Below, in pieces: positions 8,409 to 18,500 of a stretch of 18,500 nt of DNA. Within the stretch, counting starts at the first letter, position 1. Each line of letters starts with the position of its first letter. The stretch comes from Cryptococcus deneoformans JEC21. Its lineage: Eukaryota > Basidiomycota > Tremellomycetes > Tremellales > Cryptococcaceae. Below the pieces are notes generated by a model that saw only the letters and a program-made list of their open reading frames with translations, was not told the origin of the DNA and ran no database searches. A program made the position numbers and the translations under genes. Location: the NCBI RefSeq assembly GCF_000091045.1, contig NC_006691.1, positions 587,621-606,120 of the forward strand, written 5' to 3'.

Positions 8409-10913
8409 TCAATATTCAATCTCGACTTGTTTCCTCACCCACGTTCCTCCACAAATACAATTCGCTTCCGATTGCTTCTTCCATTCCATCCATGGGCTGA
8501 TCGTTGTCTCATGTGTCTTGATTCCCGATGCCGCCGGCACCGACATTGTCAATGCTTCTGTCCGCCATCCACATCGATCACAGACGACGACCGTCATCTT
8601 ATCCTTATCTCCAGCTTCACCATCGTCGTCACCACCGTCATCATCATCACGATGGCCGTGCTCCTGCAAGACGCTCCAATCGATAGCATCATAAGCCAAC
8701 GACGTAGAAGAGCCAGCGCTGGCATCAAGCTGGAAATATTCCGAAGTAAAGAGATTGGAAGAGGTGTGCAGGATGTTGATGAGGGTCGGGATTTGAGGCT
8801 GAAGTGGGGTGAGGGATAGTTCGATGAGAGATTTGTCAATATCCTTTTGTTCAGATGCTGTTGTTACTGGTGTTGGTATCAATATCAATATCAGTTTGGG
8901 GGTGAGGTATGTATCTTACAAGATTCCAAAGCTCGACCCCATTGTTCGACATCTACACCCTGTCGTAATGGAATATCTCTAATCTGTTCTCTCGCGACCA
9001 CGGTCGCCATAGGATCTCTTGTATTGGATGCTGGTAACGTCTTGCTTTCGGGCTGCAAGATGGGCCGTTCAAGGGTGGAGAGGAAGATGGAGAGTTGGTG
9101 GAACTGGGAGAGTAGGCGGAGAACAAGTGATCGAAGGATGGGGTGAAGGAGGAGAAGAAGCGGGGAGCAAGGGTCTGGAATGTGTGTTAAGAGAGGAAGA
9201 GGTGATGGATGGAGAATTGACTCACCGATCATGAGTGAATCGTCTGATCCTTGCCATTCGGCTGAAGCACCGACCAGGATGGCTTCGCGCATAGCCCGGG
9301 CTATCACGCCGATTGCCCAATCGAACACGGTAATGAGGGGCCATATTGAATCTTGGAGAGGGAATGGGGGATTAGCGGGGAGAAGCAGGGAATGAGGATT
9401 TTCACGCACCAAGATCAAAGGTGATCGATCCGTCGTCTTGAAACGTGGCGCACCTGTCCACCAGCTCACTCGCTTCGTTGAGCCGAAAGATGTCTGTTGC
9501 GAGCGCCAGTCTGGCGTCTTTGAAAGCGCTGAACAGGGCGATTTGTACGCGGGAAACAAGGTGTAGTTGATCGATGTGAATCTCTTTTGCAGCCAGATCA
9601 TAGATTCTTTGAAGAACAAGCGGTATAAACTCTTTAGGCAACATTAGTCAGCTGGGTAGAAGAAAATTGGGGATACTTACCTCCACGAGAAGATGCCGGG
9701 AGGATAGCTTCAAGGGCATGGATCACGTCGGACCAGTTGGTGTCTTGTCTTTCCGCGAGGATGATGGAGGTGGCCGCGCAGGCTGCGTATTTTTCAGTAT
9801 CGGATGCGGACTGTGGTAATTCTCCCAATAGCGGTTGCTCATCGAGCTTGTTGACAGGGCCTAGATGCGAGCGGTACTGGTCAACGACGGCACAGAGACC
9901 CAGCTGGCCTCTTTCCGCGCCCTGGCTCACGACGAGACTCGGGAAATCGCCTCGTATACCTTTTATGGGGTGATGCCCCGTTGGGTTCCACTGCTTGGCG
10001 GCGAGGTCGAGATGGACTCTGGCACGGGTGCCGTCGGGCGAGGAGATGACGGCGAGGGCGAGAGAGTGCGGCGGGATGGAATGCAGCGGCTGCAAGGCTT
10101 GGATGGTGGTGTTTACGGGACTGAGGACGGTGTTGGTAGACTGGGGAGCGGCGTACCATTCCCACATGGAGTTGAGCTCGGTGTCGCCTCCCGAAATCTC
10201 ACTGAATCCCGGTGCGAGCTGGATCAGCCGTCGTTCAAACGTGGCGGTTTCCAGCCTCGTTCTGCGTATAGACTCTGGCGGCGTAAAGACTGGTGGCTGC
10301 CGTCAGCGGGATGCAGGGCTCGTTTCGCGCAGCTTACCGTGGTCCTCGTAGACCAGGACGGCTGCCACGCTTTCGGCTGCCGCCTCGTCTTTTGCAGGCG
10401 TCGAGATGAACGACATGCTCTGCAGCGTGCTATGAATCCGCGTACGTTTTCCGACGCCGTCAAAGGCTGGAGGCGTCATGACCGGCAAGGCCAGCGGGAC
10501 CGTCTGGATGACTGCGTGCGGGTCAGCGTTTGTCTGGAGAGCAAAGCACGACGCACAGTGGTTCCCGGCCTTGTCCACACCGACCTCGGCGCGCAGGACG
10601 CCGGTCGTGGCCCCCCTCTGCCAGCCGACCCACACACCCTGCACACCGGGCACGATGTCCATCCAGCCCCTGTCTATCTGGGCGTCGCCGGGAGCGTCGG
10701 GCGCTGGGGCGGCGTCGGTGGCGTGGCACCTGGTGTGCAGCGGGCACTGGACGGCGTGCATGGCGCTCTGTGGCGTGGGCTGCGGGTGGACGAGGACGAG
10801 CGTGGAGGCGGTGAGGACGGCAAAGGTGGGTCCGTGCGGGGCGGGCGCGAGGGGCGGGCGCGGGCCTGCGGGGGGTGCGCGTGCGTGGGGGAGGTGGGTG
10901 CGGGGGGGGTAGA
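8409..10913 (-). CDS. MED16: Mediator tail subunit Med16 (Sin4), 5' end cut by assembly gap
   Basis: Predicted Mediator tail subunit, which links activators to RNA polymerase II. Minus-strand exons: 10913-10338, 10289-9681, 9631-9410, 9351-9226, 9174-8920, 8866-8409. The visible part is 747 aa with all junctions in frame. The decisive evidence is the C-terminus: a CDRCG pair (near 8582-8568) followed after a W..W spacer by CICGGTW (near 8460-8440) just before the stop. This matches the CxRCG...CLCGGLW ending of animal MED16. The N-terminal part has beta-propeller-like strands (TFAVLTASTLVLVH, AAVLVYEDHVFTPPES) and the middle is alpha-helical, as known for Med16. An acidic run (DDDDGGDDDG, about 8650-8598) precedes the zinc motif. 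The start codon and probably more N-terminal propeller are missing in the N gap, since Med16 proteins usually run to about 850-1000 aa. It is divergent from TEL1. GC at third positions is very high near the gap. Confidence 0.9.
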
Positions 10914-11000
10914 NNNNNNNNNNNNNNNNNNNNNNNNNNNNNNNNNNNNNNNNNNNNNNNNNNNNNNNNNNNNNNNNNNNNNNNNNNNNNNNNNNNNNNN
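10914..11000. other. Assembly gap (87 N)
   Basis: A run of 87 undetermined bases lies between the MED16 5' part and the TEL1 start. The flanks are extremely GC-rich with homopolymers: eight G at 10902-10909, and further G runs just after the gap. This suggests sequencing or assembly failure rather than biology. The true size may differ from 87. Confidence 0.99.
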
Positions 11001-11112
11001 AGTGTGGCGGGGGGGGCGGGGAGCGCGGGCATGGCGGCGGGTGGCGGATGAACAATCAAACGCGCGGCGCGTCTTTCTTCTCCCCCCGATCACTCCCCCG
11101 TCACCCCCCACT

Positions 11113-11124
11113 CCCCCCCCCCCC
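11113..11124 (+). repeat. Run of 12 C directly before the TEL1 start codon
   Basis: Twelve consecutive C residues end at the base before ATG 11125. In the RNA this would place a C12 tract at the initiation site. The length of such a homopolymer is prone to sequencing error. Confidence 0.8.
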
Positions 11125-14100
11125 ATGGACTCGGTCAGCGGCCTCCACGCCGCGCTCTCGCTCTGCGCCTCGGACAGCGCAAAGGACAGGGCCCGTGCAC
11201 ACGCCCTGCTCCCGCCCATCTTCGCCAACGCGCAAAACCTGCGCGTGTTCCAGGCGGCGGCCGCAACGCACGGCGGCGCCCCGTGGCTCGCCCTCTTCCA
11301 CTGTCTCTTCCGCGCCGTCGCCCTCGAGAAACGCGCCGTCCTCCGCGGCAGCTCCAACGCCCAGGGTGAGTCCGTGCCATGCATCGCGGTCGCTGAGCAT
11401 CCCAGCCGCCGCCCGCCTCGCCCACGCCATCCGCATCGTCAGGCTCGTCGCCGAGCAGGCAGTCCATCTCATCGCCCGCAAGCCGCTCATCGCCCTCGTC
11501 GCCCACATGCGCCACCAGCTCGTGCTGCCGCCCCGCATATTCGCGCCCGCCCTGCTGGACTACTCCAAGGCGCTCAGCACGCTGCTCGCCTACCCGCCGC
11601 ACGTGGAAAGCCTCGACCGGCACACCTGGCTCGCCCTCATGTCCATGTGTTTCGCGGCCATACTGGGCGACGACCTCGTGTCCGACGACCAGATGGACGA
11701 TGCGGATATGCTGGGTGTCGCAGCCGAGCTGGAACGGCTGGACGCGGAAAACGTGCCGCCGCACAGACCGCCGGTCACGCTGAACACGTCCAGCCTGGTA
11801 CAGATCATCCCCGCTCTTCTGTGCAGCACCGTGTCGCCCATCGTCCCGCCCACCATGAAGAGCGGCGACACGCTGACCGCAGGCCAGAAAGTCGGGCTCG
11901 GCATCGTCCTCAAAATCCGCCGGTTCTTCACCATGTACCCACACGTCACCATCTACCACCTCCATCTCTTGACCGCACTCAACACCGTCCTCTCCGACAT
12001 GGAACTCAACTGCCGCGACTTGTTCTTGCTCGGCAGCGTCAAGATCTTTCCGCACCTCGTCACCCTCTGGGCAGCGCCCGAGCGCGATCGCGATAGACGG
12101 ATACCTGAACAAATAGCAATCGCGATCCATAGAATTCTGCCTCATCTTGCGCACAGCGCCGAGCTCCAGGGAGCACAAGACGTCACGGAAAACGTCGAGC
12201 GACTGATGGAGATGCTTGCGAAAGAATCGACCATGTCGCGAGGAATTGAGCCCCTCGATTTGGGCAGTATGAGGCTGAAGACGGTAGCAGCCAGAGGCCG
12301 TCATCACTTTGCAGCATGTCCGTTTGAGACTCGGTCCTTTTCAGCAGGACATCACTTTACCGTCGACCATGCGCTTTCATGGACGGCGATCGAGATATAC
12401 TGCGACGCGTGCCTCCATGTGAGTCTGGCATTTTACTTTTCGGGCGGCTACTGATGTGTATTCGAGCTATACCAAACGCGAGCTTTTCCAAGCACGGCAA
12501 CACCCAGTCGTCAAAGCACCCCGTCCAAAAGACGTAAACTCGAAAACCCGCTCGCTTCGCTCGTCTCTGCCGTCGGCATGGGAAGACCAGAATCTCGGCT
12601 TATAGCACTCCAAACACTAGTCTTTGTCATCGATAGACACTGGTCAAAACTCGCCAAGGACATTCAGTCTGATATCCGCCGGACCTTGGTATCGCTTCTA
12701 ACAGACGACAGTGAGACCCTGCAGTCCTGGGCTTATATTGCTCTCTCGACAATCATCCTGTCGTCCTATACCGCCGGCGCAAACGAAAACAACAATGACG
12801 AAAACAACAACGACGGCCAGAGCCAAGATGATTGGAAGCAAGTATGGAGTTTTGCTCTGCGCAAATGCCATTTACCCGGTCCATCTCGTTCCGCATCGCA
12901 CGCCGCAGCCGTCCTACTCCAGTTTGACAAGGTGGACTCGCCATCAACGATCAGGGGAATACAAACTATGCTAACAACTATCGCCGTCCAAGGTCCTCCC
13001 ACCGCACACGATTCCGTATGTGCACTGTACTCGATCGCACTCGAAGCCGCCAGATCGGATATCCAGCTGTATTCCCTCAACCTCGAAGAGCAGGTACTCT
13101 CATGGCTGGAAAAGACGTTTGCTAGAGAAAAATTCGAGAGGGACAAGATGGATCAGAGGCTCGATCAAGCCACACCCGGGGATATACTGAGACTCTTTTC
13201 GGCCGTCTCCAGGATCCAGTATCATGTCCCGCTGGCAGAGCCCGTCACGAAAGAGTTTCTACCCGATTCGGCCGTCGTTAGCTATGCGCTGGAACGCGCG
13301 AAAACACAACCCATCCGTGATTTTCTGCTCTACCATACTTGTCCCACACCACCCCCGCCACCACCGCCATTAGACGATTCGCATACAACTCCCCTCCTCG
13401 CGGCCTCTGAGAACCATTCGACATTCCTCGGCGGTCGACCACGCCGCCTCTCAGAGCTTTTGCTCAGCATACTAAACGCGACGACCGCGCAGTGGGAAAC
13501 CAAGCCGGTCATCAGCTCCGGTGAACGTCCTCGACGATGTGTCGATCTCGTAGCCCTCGGTCTTGCCTTTCAAGGTCTACTCCAGCTGGATGGGTATATC
13601 CCCCACGCGGCTTGTATCAATGCTGCAATCCGCCTTTTACACCTCTTGAAACCGTCGCTGACCTCGTCGGATCTCTCTATACCCTCGTTAGACCTCGTGT
13701 GGCGAGGTCTGAGATGTCTTGCAGATGTCCCGCTTGCAAAAGAAGAAGAAGAAGAAGAAGAGGAAGACTGGCCGATCCTTGTGAAGCCTGATGTTCAGTC
13801 GGGGATACGCCAGGATCTTTTACCGCCCACCATGTACGATACGCCACCGCAGGAAGAAGAAGCCGAGTCTAGCGATCCACCCAAGCGATTCACGCAGTAT
13901 CCTCCCACGTTCCCATCAACGCTGTTGCCCACGCCTACGCCCATCACGCCATCGTCTCTCTCTACGTTTCAATCACAGTCAAATTCCGCGTCTTTGGTAC
14001 ACGCCATTTGGAGGCTGCCCGACGTAAGTTGATTGAAAAATCTCTTGTTTTAACCTTTCTTTTACTGATTCGAAGAAAACGCAAAAAAAAAATGCAGGTC

Positions 14101-17100
14101 TCGGCCGCTCTTCAAGGACTGTTTTCCGTTTGCCTGCAAGTCATCACCCGCTCGTCTTCATCAACGTCTAGTGGTCAGCCAACACAGTTGTCGCATCATG
14201 AAGACGACGATGGGGAAGACGACGATGACGATTTTGCGGTTGCAAGCGGCGAAACCACGAGCGCACCTCTGCCTGAAAAAGCTGCCGAACTGAGAGCCTC
14301 TACATCCCTCCTGCGTTCCGCTGTGGCTTTCCGTCTTCAAGGCGTGATGCTTGTCAGTGCCGGTGCCGGCGGCGGCGCTCAGTCAAAAGCGTACAAAGAT
14401 ACGCAACTAGTCAATTCGTTTTTGCAAGCGGACGGATTACGGGCTGTAGAGATCGGATGGGCGATATGCGAAGCCATGCAAAAAGGATGGCTGCGGCTAG
14501 GGATCGATGCCGTCGACCTTGTGGTTGCCTCTTTGGGTAACATGCTCAACAGTTATGGCTATGCGCGAGATGAGCGTCTTTTGCAGCTATGCCTCGAATT
14601 CCTGAAATGTTCCGCGCCAGTATGGATGGGGAATGATCATAGCAACGACGATGATCTAAAGGACGAAGCCATGCGTCTCGTCTGTTATATCGCTACCAAG
14701 ATCACCGCGGGATCCATCACTTCGTGGAGAGTCAGACTGGCCATGCTGCGTTTTATCGAAGCGTTCTTGCACTACGACTCGGCGTCAAAATTGTGGGCGG
14801 ATTGTATGGTGCAGGAAGAGGCAGAGGAGGAGGAGGACGATGTGAGCATGGAAGATGAAAACCATCTGTTTCACTACATTGCCCAGTCTTTGAGCGATCC
14901 GGATATGCGAGTTCGAGCGCGGGCGGCTACCACGGCTGCCAGCGCCCTCTATCGACCCTCCATCCATCCTTCCGAACACCCAATCATCTACGATCAAGTT
15001 TCAAACTCACAGGCTGGTGATCCTACATTCGCCGAGCACTACCTCTCATACGTACTGTGGAAGCTCAATTGCTGCATCGCTTCTGCCAAACAACGCCAAA
15101 CGGTCATTTTCGATTTGTACGAAGCGGCAATAGGTGGTACCGAGTATAGTGATCATCTTCAGGCGGGCCTCAATGCCGTAGCGCGCAGACTCGGTCTTCC
15201 TTCAATAACGGCACTCTATCTCCCGTATGCGCCTACAACCACCATCAGTCATGATACTTCACGGTCGTCAGCCATCACGTTTGTGTTGAATACCACTCAC
15301 CGATTGTTTGGGCTTTCCAACCGCTCCGCCTTCTTTACCGCCTGTTTGGAACACGCTGGAGCTTACATGCTCTATTGTGGTAAAATTGGGCTTTTCACTT
15401 CCGCCTGTGACGCAGCTGGCGTTTTGCCCGAAGATCTTGCGCTTCAACTTTCTGTTGCCGCTGCAGCCATGGCCATGGCACTGCCTTTATCGAATGATAA
15501 AGCAACGAACGTCAGCATGAACAAGTGTAAAGCCGAGGCGTTGGCGCTCCTCAGTAGCTTCCCCGGCATATCAGGCCCTGACGCCGCCGAAGAGTTTCTC
15601 CATAGCTATGCTAACGGAGTGGCAGCTCATTTATGGGAGTTGATGGATCTAGAGTCGTCAGTCGATGAAATCGTCGCTTGGTTTGACAAGACGGAGAAAG
15701 AGTCCGCTGCCGGGATCGCGTTCGCCCAGATGATGGCGCACGACAATGCAAAGACGGGAAGAGTCAAAGCTATCAACCCGGCCGCATCTTTTCAAAGCAT
15801 TCACAACGTCTGCAGGTTTCTAGAAAAGAACTATAGCAGTATCTCTCTCCATGCGTTCACCTTTGCTGCTATCCTACGCCTCACATCCCTCATCAACAAT
15901 GCCTTTCTCGTCAGTGAGCAAAGGCGTTACTTGCGAGCTTTGGCAATGCTCCTTTCAGTTCATCAAGGGACGCTTCAGCGTCCACTTATCTGGGAGGCAT
16001 TTCTTACCGAGACCATAACCCTTTTACTCCAGCCGGACATCTGTCGTACGGTACTGTCCATGGTGATGTGGGCTTTTGACTGGCTTGAGTCACTATCCTC
16101 GACGCCTTCAAAATTGGTCAACATATTTTGCCAGCTTGGCGAAATTCGCATTGAACTCGGCGGGTCTGGTACGCCGGGCAGTCAGCCTAACCAGATGGGT
16201 GATGCACTCGAGGATTGGATCGTTAAAATGAGTCCGAAATGGTTCAAGTCGCAAATCAGCCAAGAGGCTTTTGAACGAGCTGTCGCTCTATGGCCTGATA
16301 GCCTAAGAAGCCGTCTATCCGTACACGCATCCCCTCTGTCTTTAAGAGATCTGGATGACTTGAGTCAGAATGACGCAGTGCACAATGCTGGCCAGCTTTG
16401 CAAGCATTTCCTTCATCTCGCTGACGCAGACCACGGGCAAGACGTCGTATCAGTCTTTGTTGACTCGACTTTTTGGTCTTTAAAGGATAAAATAAGTAGT
16501 GTCTGGGATAAGGAAGGCATAAATGCCTTTCAAGATCTCCTCTACCTCTGCAACGGTGAGGTGAGGGCGCCTTCCCTAAACTTTTACGGTCAGGACACTT
16601 TCTCTAAAGCCCTCAATGCTACGACTGGGGAACACAAAAAAACAGAAGCAATGAACGCACTCTATCATGCAATGTGCAAAACCATGGTGCAGCTTTTGCA
16701 TGATCGTCGTCCGCAGATCAGGTCCGCCGCGTACCGCTGCCTGCAAAGAATGAAGCCAATCCTTACTGGAAAGGACCTGAAAGAGCTCCCCGCGGATGTC
16801 TCTGACGTCGTACCGATTCTCGTTCCCATCCCGATCGGCTCTGTTAGACAAAGTCAGGCCATGAAGCTTGATGGTGTCATAAACAATGCGACTTGGAACA
16901 AGAAGGCAGAACACTTCGCCACTTGGTCCCTTGAACTTTCGAGACTCCTATGCAAAACCGCATCACAACATGACAAGTTCTTTTTGTCTTTCGAACCTCT
17001 GCTGTCGACACCACTCCTTCCTCTTCACCACTTCCTGGGGCATTTTGTACACGCAGCTCTCGTCTGCAGTCGTTCCATGTCTTCCGAGCGCTCGAAAGCC

Positions 17101-18474
17101 ATCTCAGAACATTTTGAAACTGTATTACAAAACCCTTTTGCCTCTATAGAGGCTGTACGGTCAATAGTCAACATCGTCCTTCAGCTTCGAAGATATGAAC
17201 ATCCATTCACGTCAGGAATGCTAGGTTATAACGCTTGGCTCTCTGTAAACTTTGTCGATCTAAGCAAAGCCGCAGTCAAATGCGGTTTGTATGTTTCGGC
17301 ATTACTGTTCCTTGAGCTTGCGAATGACCAAGGGGAATCATTAGATCTTGCAGAACCCAGAGTACGGCAGGTAAGTGCTGGAATCATTCTAACAGTCAAT
17401 CTTGGCTAATGATGCGCAGATAATGTACGACATTTACAGTAATGTGGAAGATCCCGACGGCTTCTACGGCATACATAACAAGGACATCCGAGATTCCCTA
17501 CGACGCCGACTTGAGCACGAGGGTTTGTCCTGGCAAGCGCTTGGATGGGCAGGAGCAGTCTACAATGTTGATGGGAATGATTCTAGATCGGCTATTCCAG
17601 TCCTTCATCACCTTCACGACATCGGTCTATCTCGTCTTGCATCCGTCGTGGCTACTGAAACTAGAACGAGCGGGTCTGTTCCTCTGGATGATCCTTTTTT
17701 TGCCGACTTGAGCTGGCGTACAGGCGACTGGAATCTTCCTATCGGTAGGGAATCTAGCGCAACATCTTCTGGATTACTGTACTCGGCTTTGAGTGCTGTT
17801 CACCGTAGTAAAAGCTACGAGTCAGCCTCCAAGATCGTTGATAAGGCGGTACGCGCAGAAATGACGCGTTTGGGTGGCCTTCAGAAGGAAATGCTGACAT
17901 CTATTCAATCGACGGTAACAAATTTATTATGTCTCCGAGAGTTGAATCGCTGGTTGGACCCTCAACTGCAACAAGGCATGCAAGAAGTAATCGATAAGGG
18001 TACCCTTCGCGATCTACAAGATATTAATGATAAATTTGAGTGGGTGCACTTCAGAACACATCCCCCATCTCACTGCTAATCATGACGACTAGGTTTGCAA
18101 GTGCCGAAAGAATAATTGCTACTCGTCTTTCAGTGTTTGATTCAGTCAAGCAACGCGAGAGTCAAGATATGATCGGCGATGCCCTTACTCCCAAAATGGA
18201 ACTCGTGACTAAAGCAGAAAGCACGTGTCATATCAAGCTCAGCAGGCTAGCTCTCAAGTCGAACAATCTCCAAGCTGCTATCAATTCACTGACAGCTTTA
18301 CAAAAACTGCAAACCTATGTTGGAGTGATAGATGAGGCGCAGGACGTTTTTTGCGAAGTGTTGTGGAAACAAGGGGAGCATACACTAGCTATCCAGTTGT
18401 TGGAGGATCTTCTCCTGCGGGAGAAAGAGAAGAAATCCAAAGGACAGAGAATCCCTGCTCTTGAAGGACGTTTG
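11125..18474 (+). CDS. TEL1: Tel1/ATM-family checkpoint kinase, N-terminal and FAT regions (3' end outside window)
   Basis: Predicted PI3K-like protein kinase acting at telomeres and DNA double-strand breaks, recruited through Mre11-Rad50-Xrs2/Nbs1. Exons: 11125-11365, 11406-12418, 12467-14023, 14098-17370, 17420-18039, 18093-18474. The last ends at a GTGAGT donor, and 2362 codons are visible with all junctions in frame. The extreme N-terminus (LCASDSAKDRARAHALLPPIF) fits the TAN-type motif of Tel1/ATM proteins, which supports ATG 11125. A long alpha-helical solenoid follows, with ITSWRVRLAMLRFIEAFLHYD resembling the Tel1 HEAT region. Basic SKRRK (about 438-442) may be a nuclear signal. Low-complexity spots are eight Glu at 844-851, an acidic run at 972-982 and seven Pro near 13352. 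IMYDIYSNVEDPDGFYGI (from 2029) is the characteristic start of FAT repeats. The kinase and FATC domains must lie to the right. Intron 1 is only 40 nt. It could only be confused with other PIKKs (Mec1/ATR); the N-terminal motif and the FAT start favour Tel1. Confidence 0.9.
13742..13765 (+). repeat. GAA/GAG microsatellite encoding eight Glu in TEL1
   Basis: Six GAA codons, then GAG and GAA, encode residues 844-851 of Tel1, in a variable loop between helical repeats. It is in frame, so length changes would alter only the Glu count. Confidence 0.85.
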
Positions 18475-18500
18475 GTGAGTTCTCTTGAGACTTTCGAGAT

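Noticed and set aside
8367..8819. 150-codon + strand open frame antisense to the MED16 C-terminus
   Set aside because: It is the complement of the MED16 last exon; the His/Ile/Thr-rich part comes from the Asp codon run on the other strand.
10504..10556. Intron-like segment in MED16 (minus strand GTGCGT...CATCCAG with GCTGAC branch)
   Set aside because: Its 53-nt removal shifts the frame to an early stop; the unspliced frame stays open through to the next well-supported donor at 10337.
9865..12096. Long + strand open frame (743 codons) across the gap
   Set aside because: It runs antisense to MED16 exons, passes through the N run, and ends out of frame within TEL1. Its composition is that of a GC-rich shadow frame; MED16 on the other strand has clear family motifs.
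11135..12307. 390-codon minus-strand open frame opposite TEL1 exons 1-2
   Set aside because: High GC makes stops rare. The frame crosses a spliced intron of TEL1 and has no family resemblance.

Overview
The window looks like nuclear DNA of a basidiomycete yeast, most likely a tremellomycete of the Cryptococcus/Kwoniella type. The reasons are many short introns (40-74 nt, GT...AG, with CTNAY-like branch sites), pyrimidine-rich leaders, short intergenic spacers and gene order typical of a compact fungal genome. I see no mobile element, CRISPR array, tRNA or rRNA. The species cannot be fixed from the sequence alone.

Layout, left to right: (1) GPI17/PIG-S, a GPI-transamidase subunit, + strand, 253-2682, nine exons, 667 aa. 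(2) A small four-exon gene of unknown function, + strand, 3037-3677, 149 aa. (3) A 1.9 kb stretch without a convincing protein gene (3678-5581), pyrimidine-rich on the minus strand, with a possible spliced minus-strand transcript. (4) MET30/sconB, the F-box/WD40 substrate receptor of an SCF ubiquitin ligase, + strand, 5582-8110, five exons, 768 aa. (5) MED16 (Mediator tail subunit), - strand, convergent with MET30, read from an 87-N assembly gap (10914-11000) down to 8409. (6) TEL1/ATM-type checkpoint kinase, + strand, from 11125, running off the right edge inside its FAT domain region; the kinase domain lies outside the window.

Exon models were built by hand from splice signals, frame continuity and family resemblance. 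The coding lengths of the complete genes divide exactly by three and the joined frames stay open. The genes do not form a pathway: they serve GPI anchoring (ER membrane), sulfur-metabolism control (SCF ligase), transcription (Mediator) and telomere/DNA-damage signalling (Tel1).

The most notable structure is a GC-rich island centred on the gapped divergent MED16/TEL1 start region. Third codon positions are about 90% G/C next to the gap on both sides and fall to about 40% at the far end of TEL1. The gap probably hides part of the MED16 N-terminus and the shared promoter. Other points are a bipartite NLS followed directly by a SUMO-interaction-like motif in MET30, a palindromic MCB-type site upstream of GPI17, a perfect CRE upstream of the orphan gene, and an alternative TEL1 N-terminal frame opened by retention of intron 1. 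I did not find evidence for a wholly new biological system.
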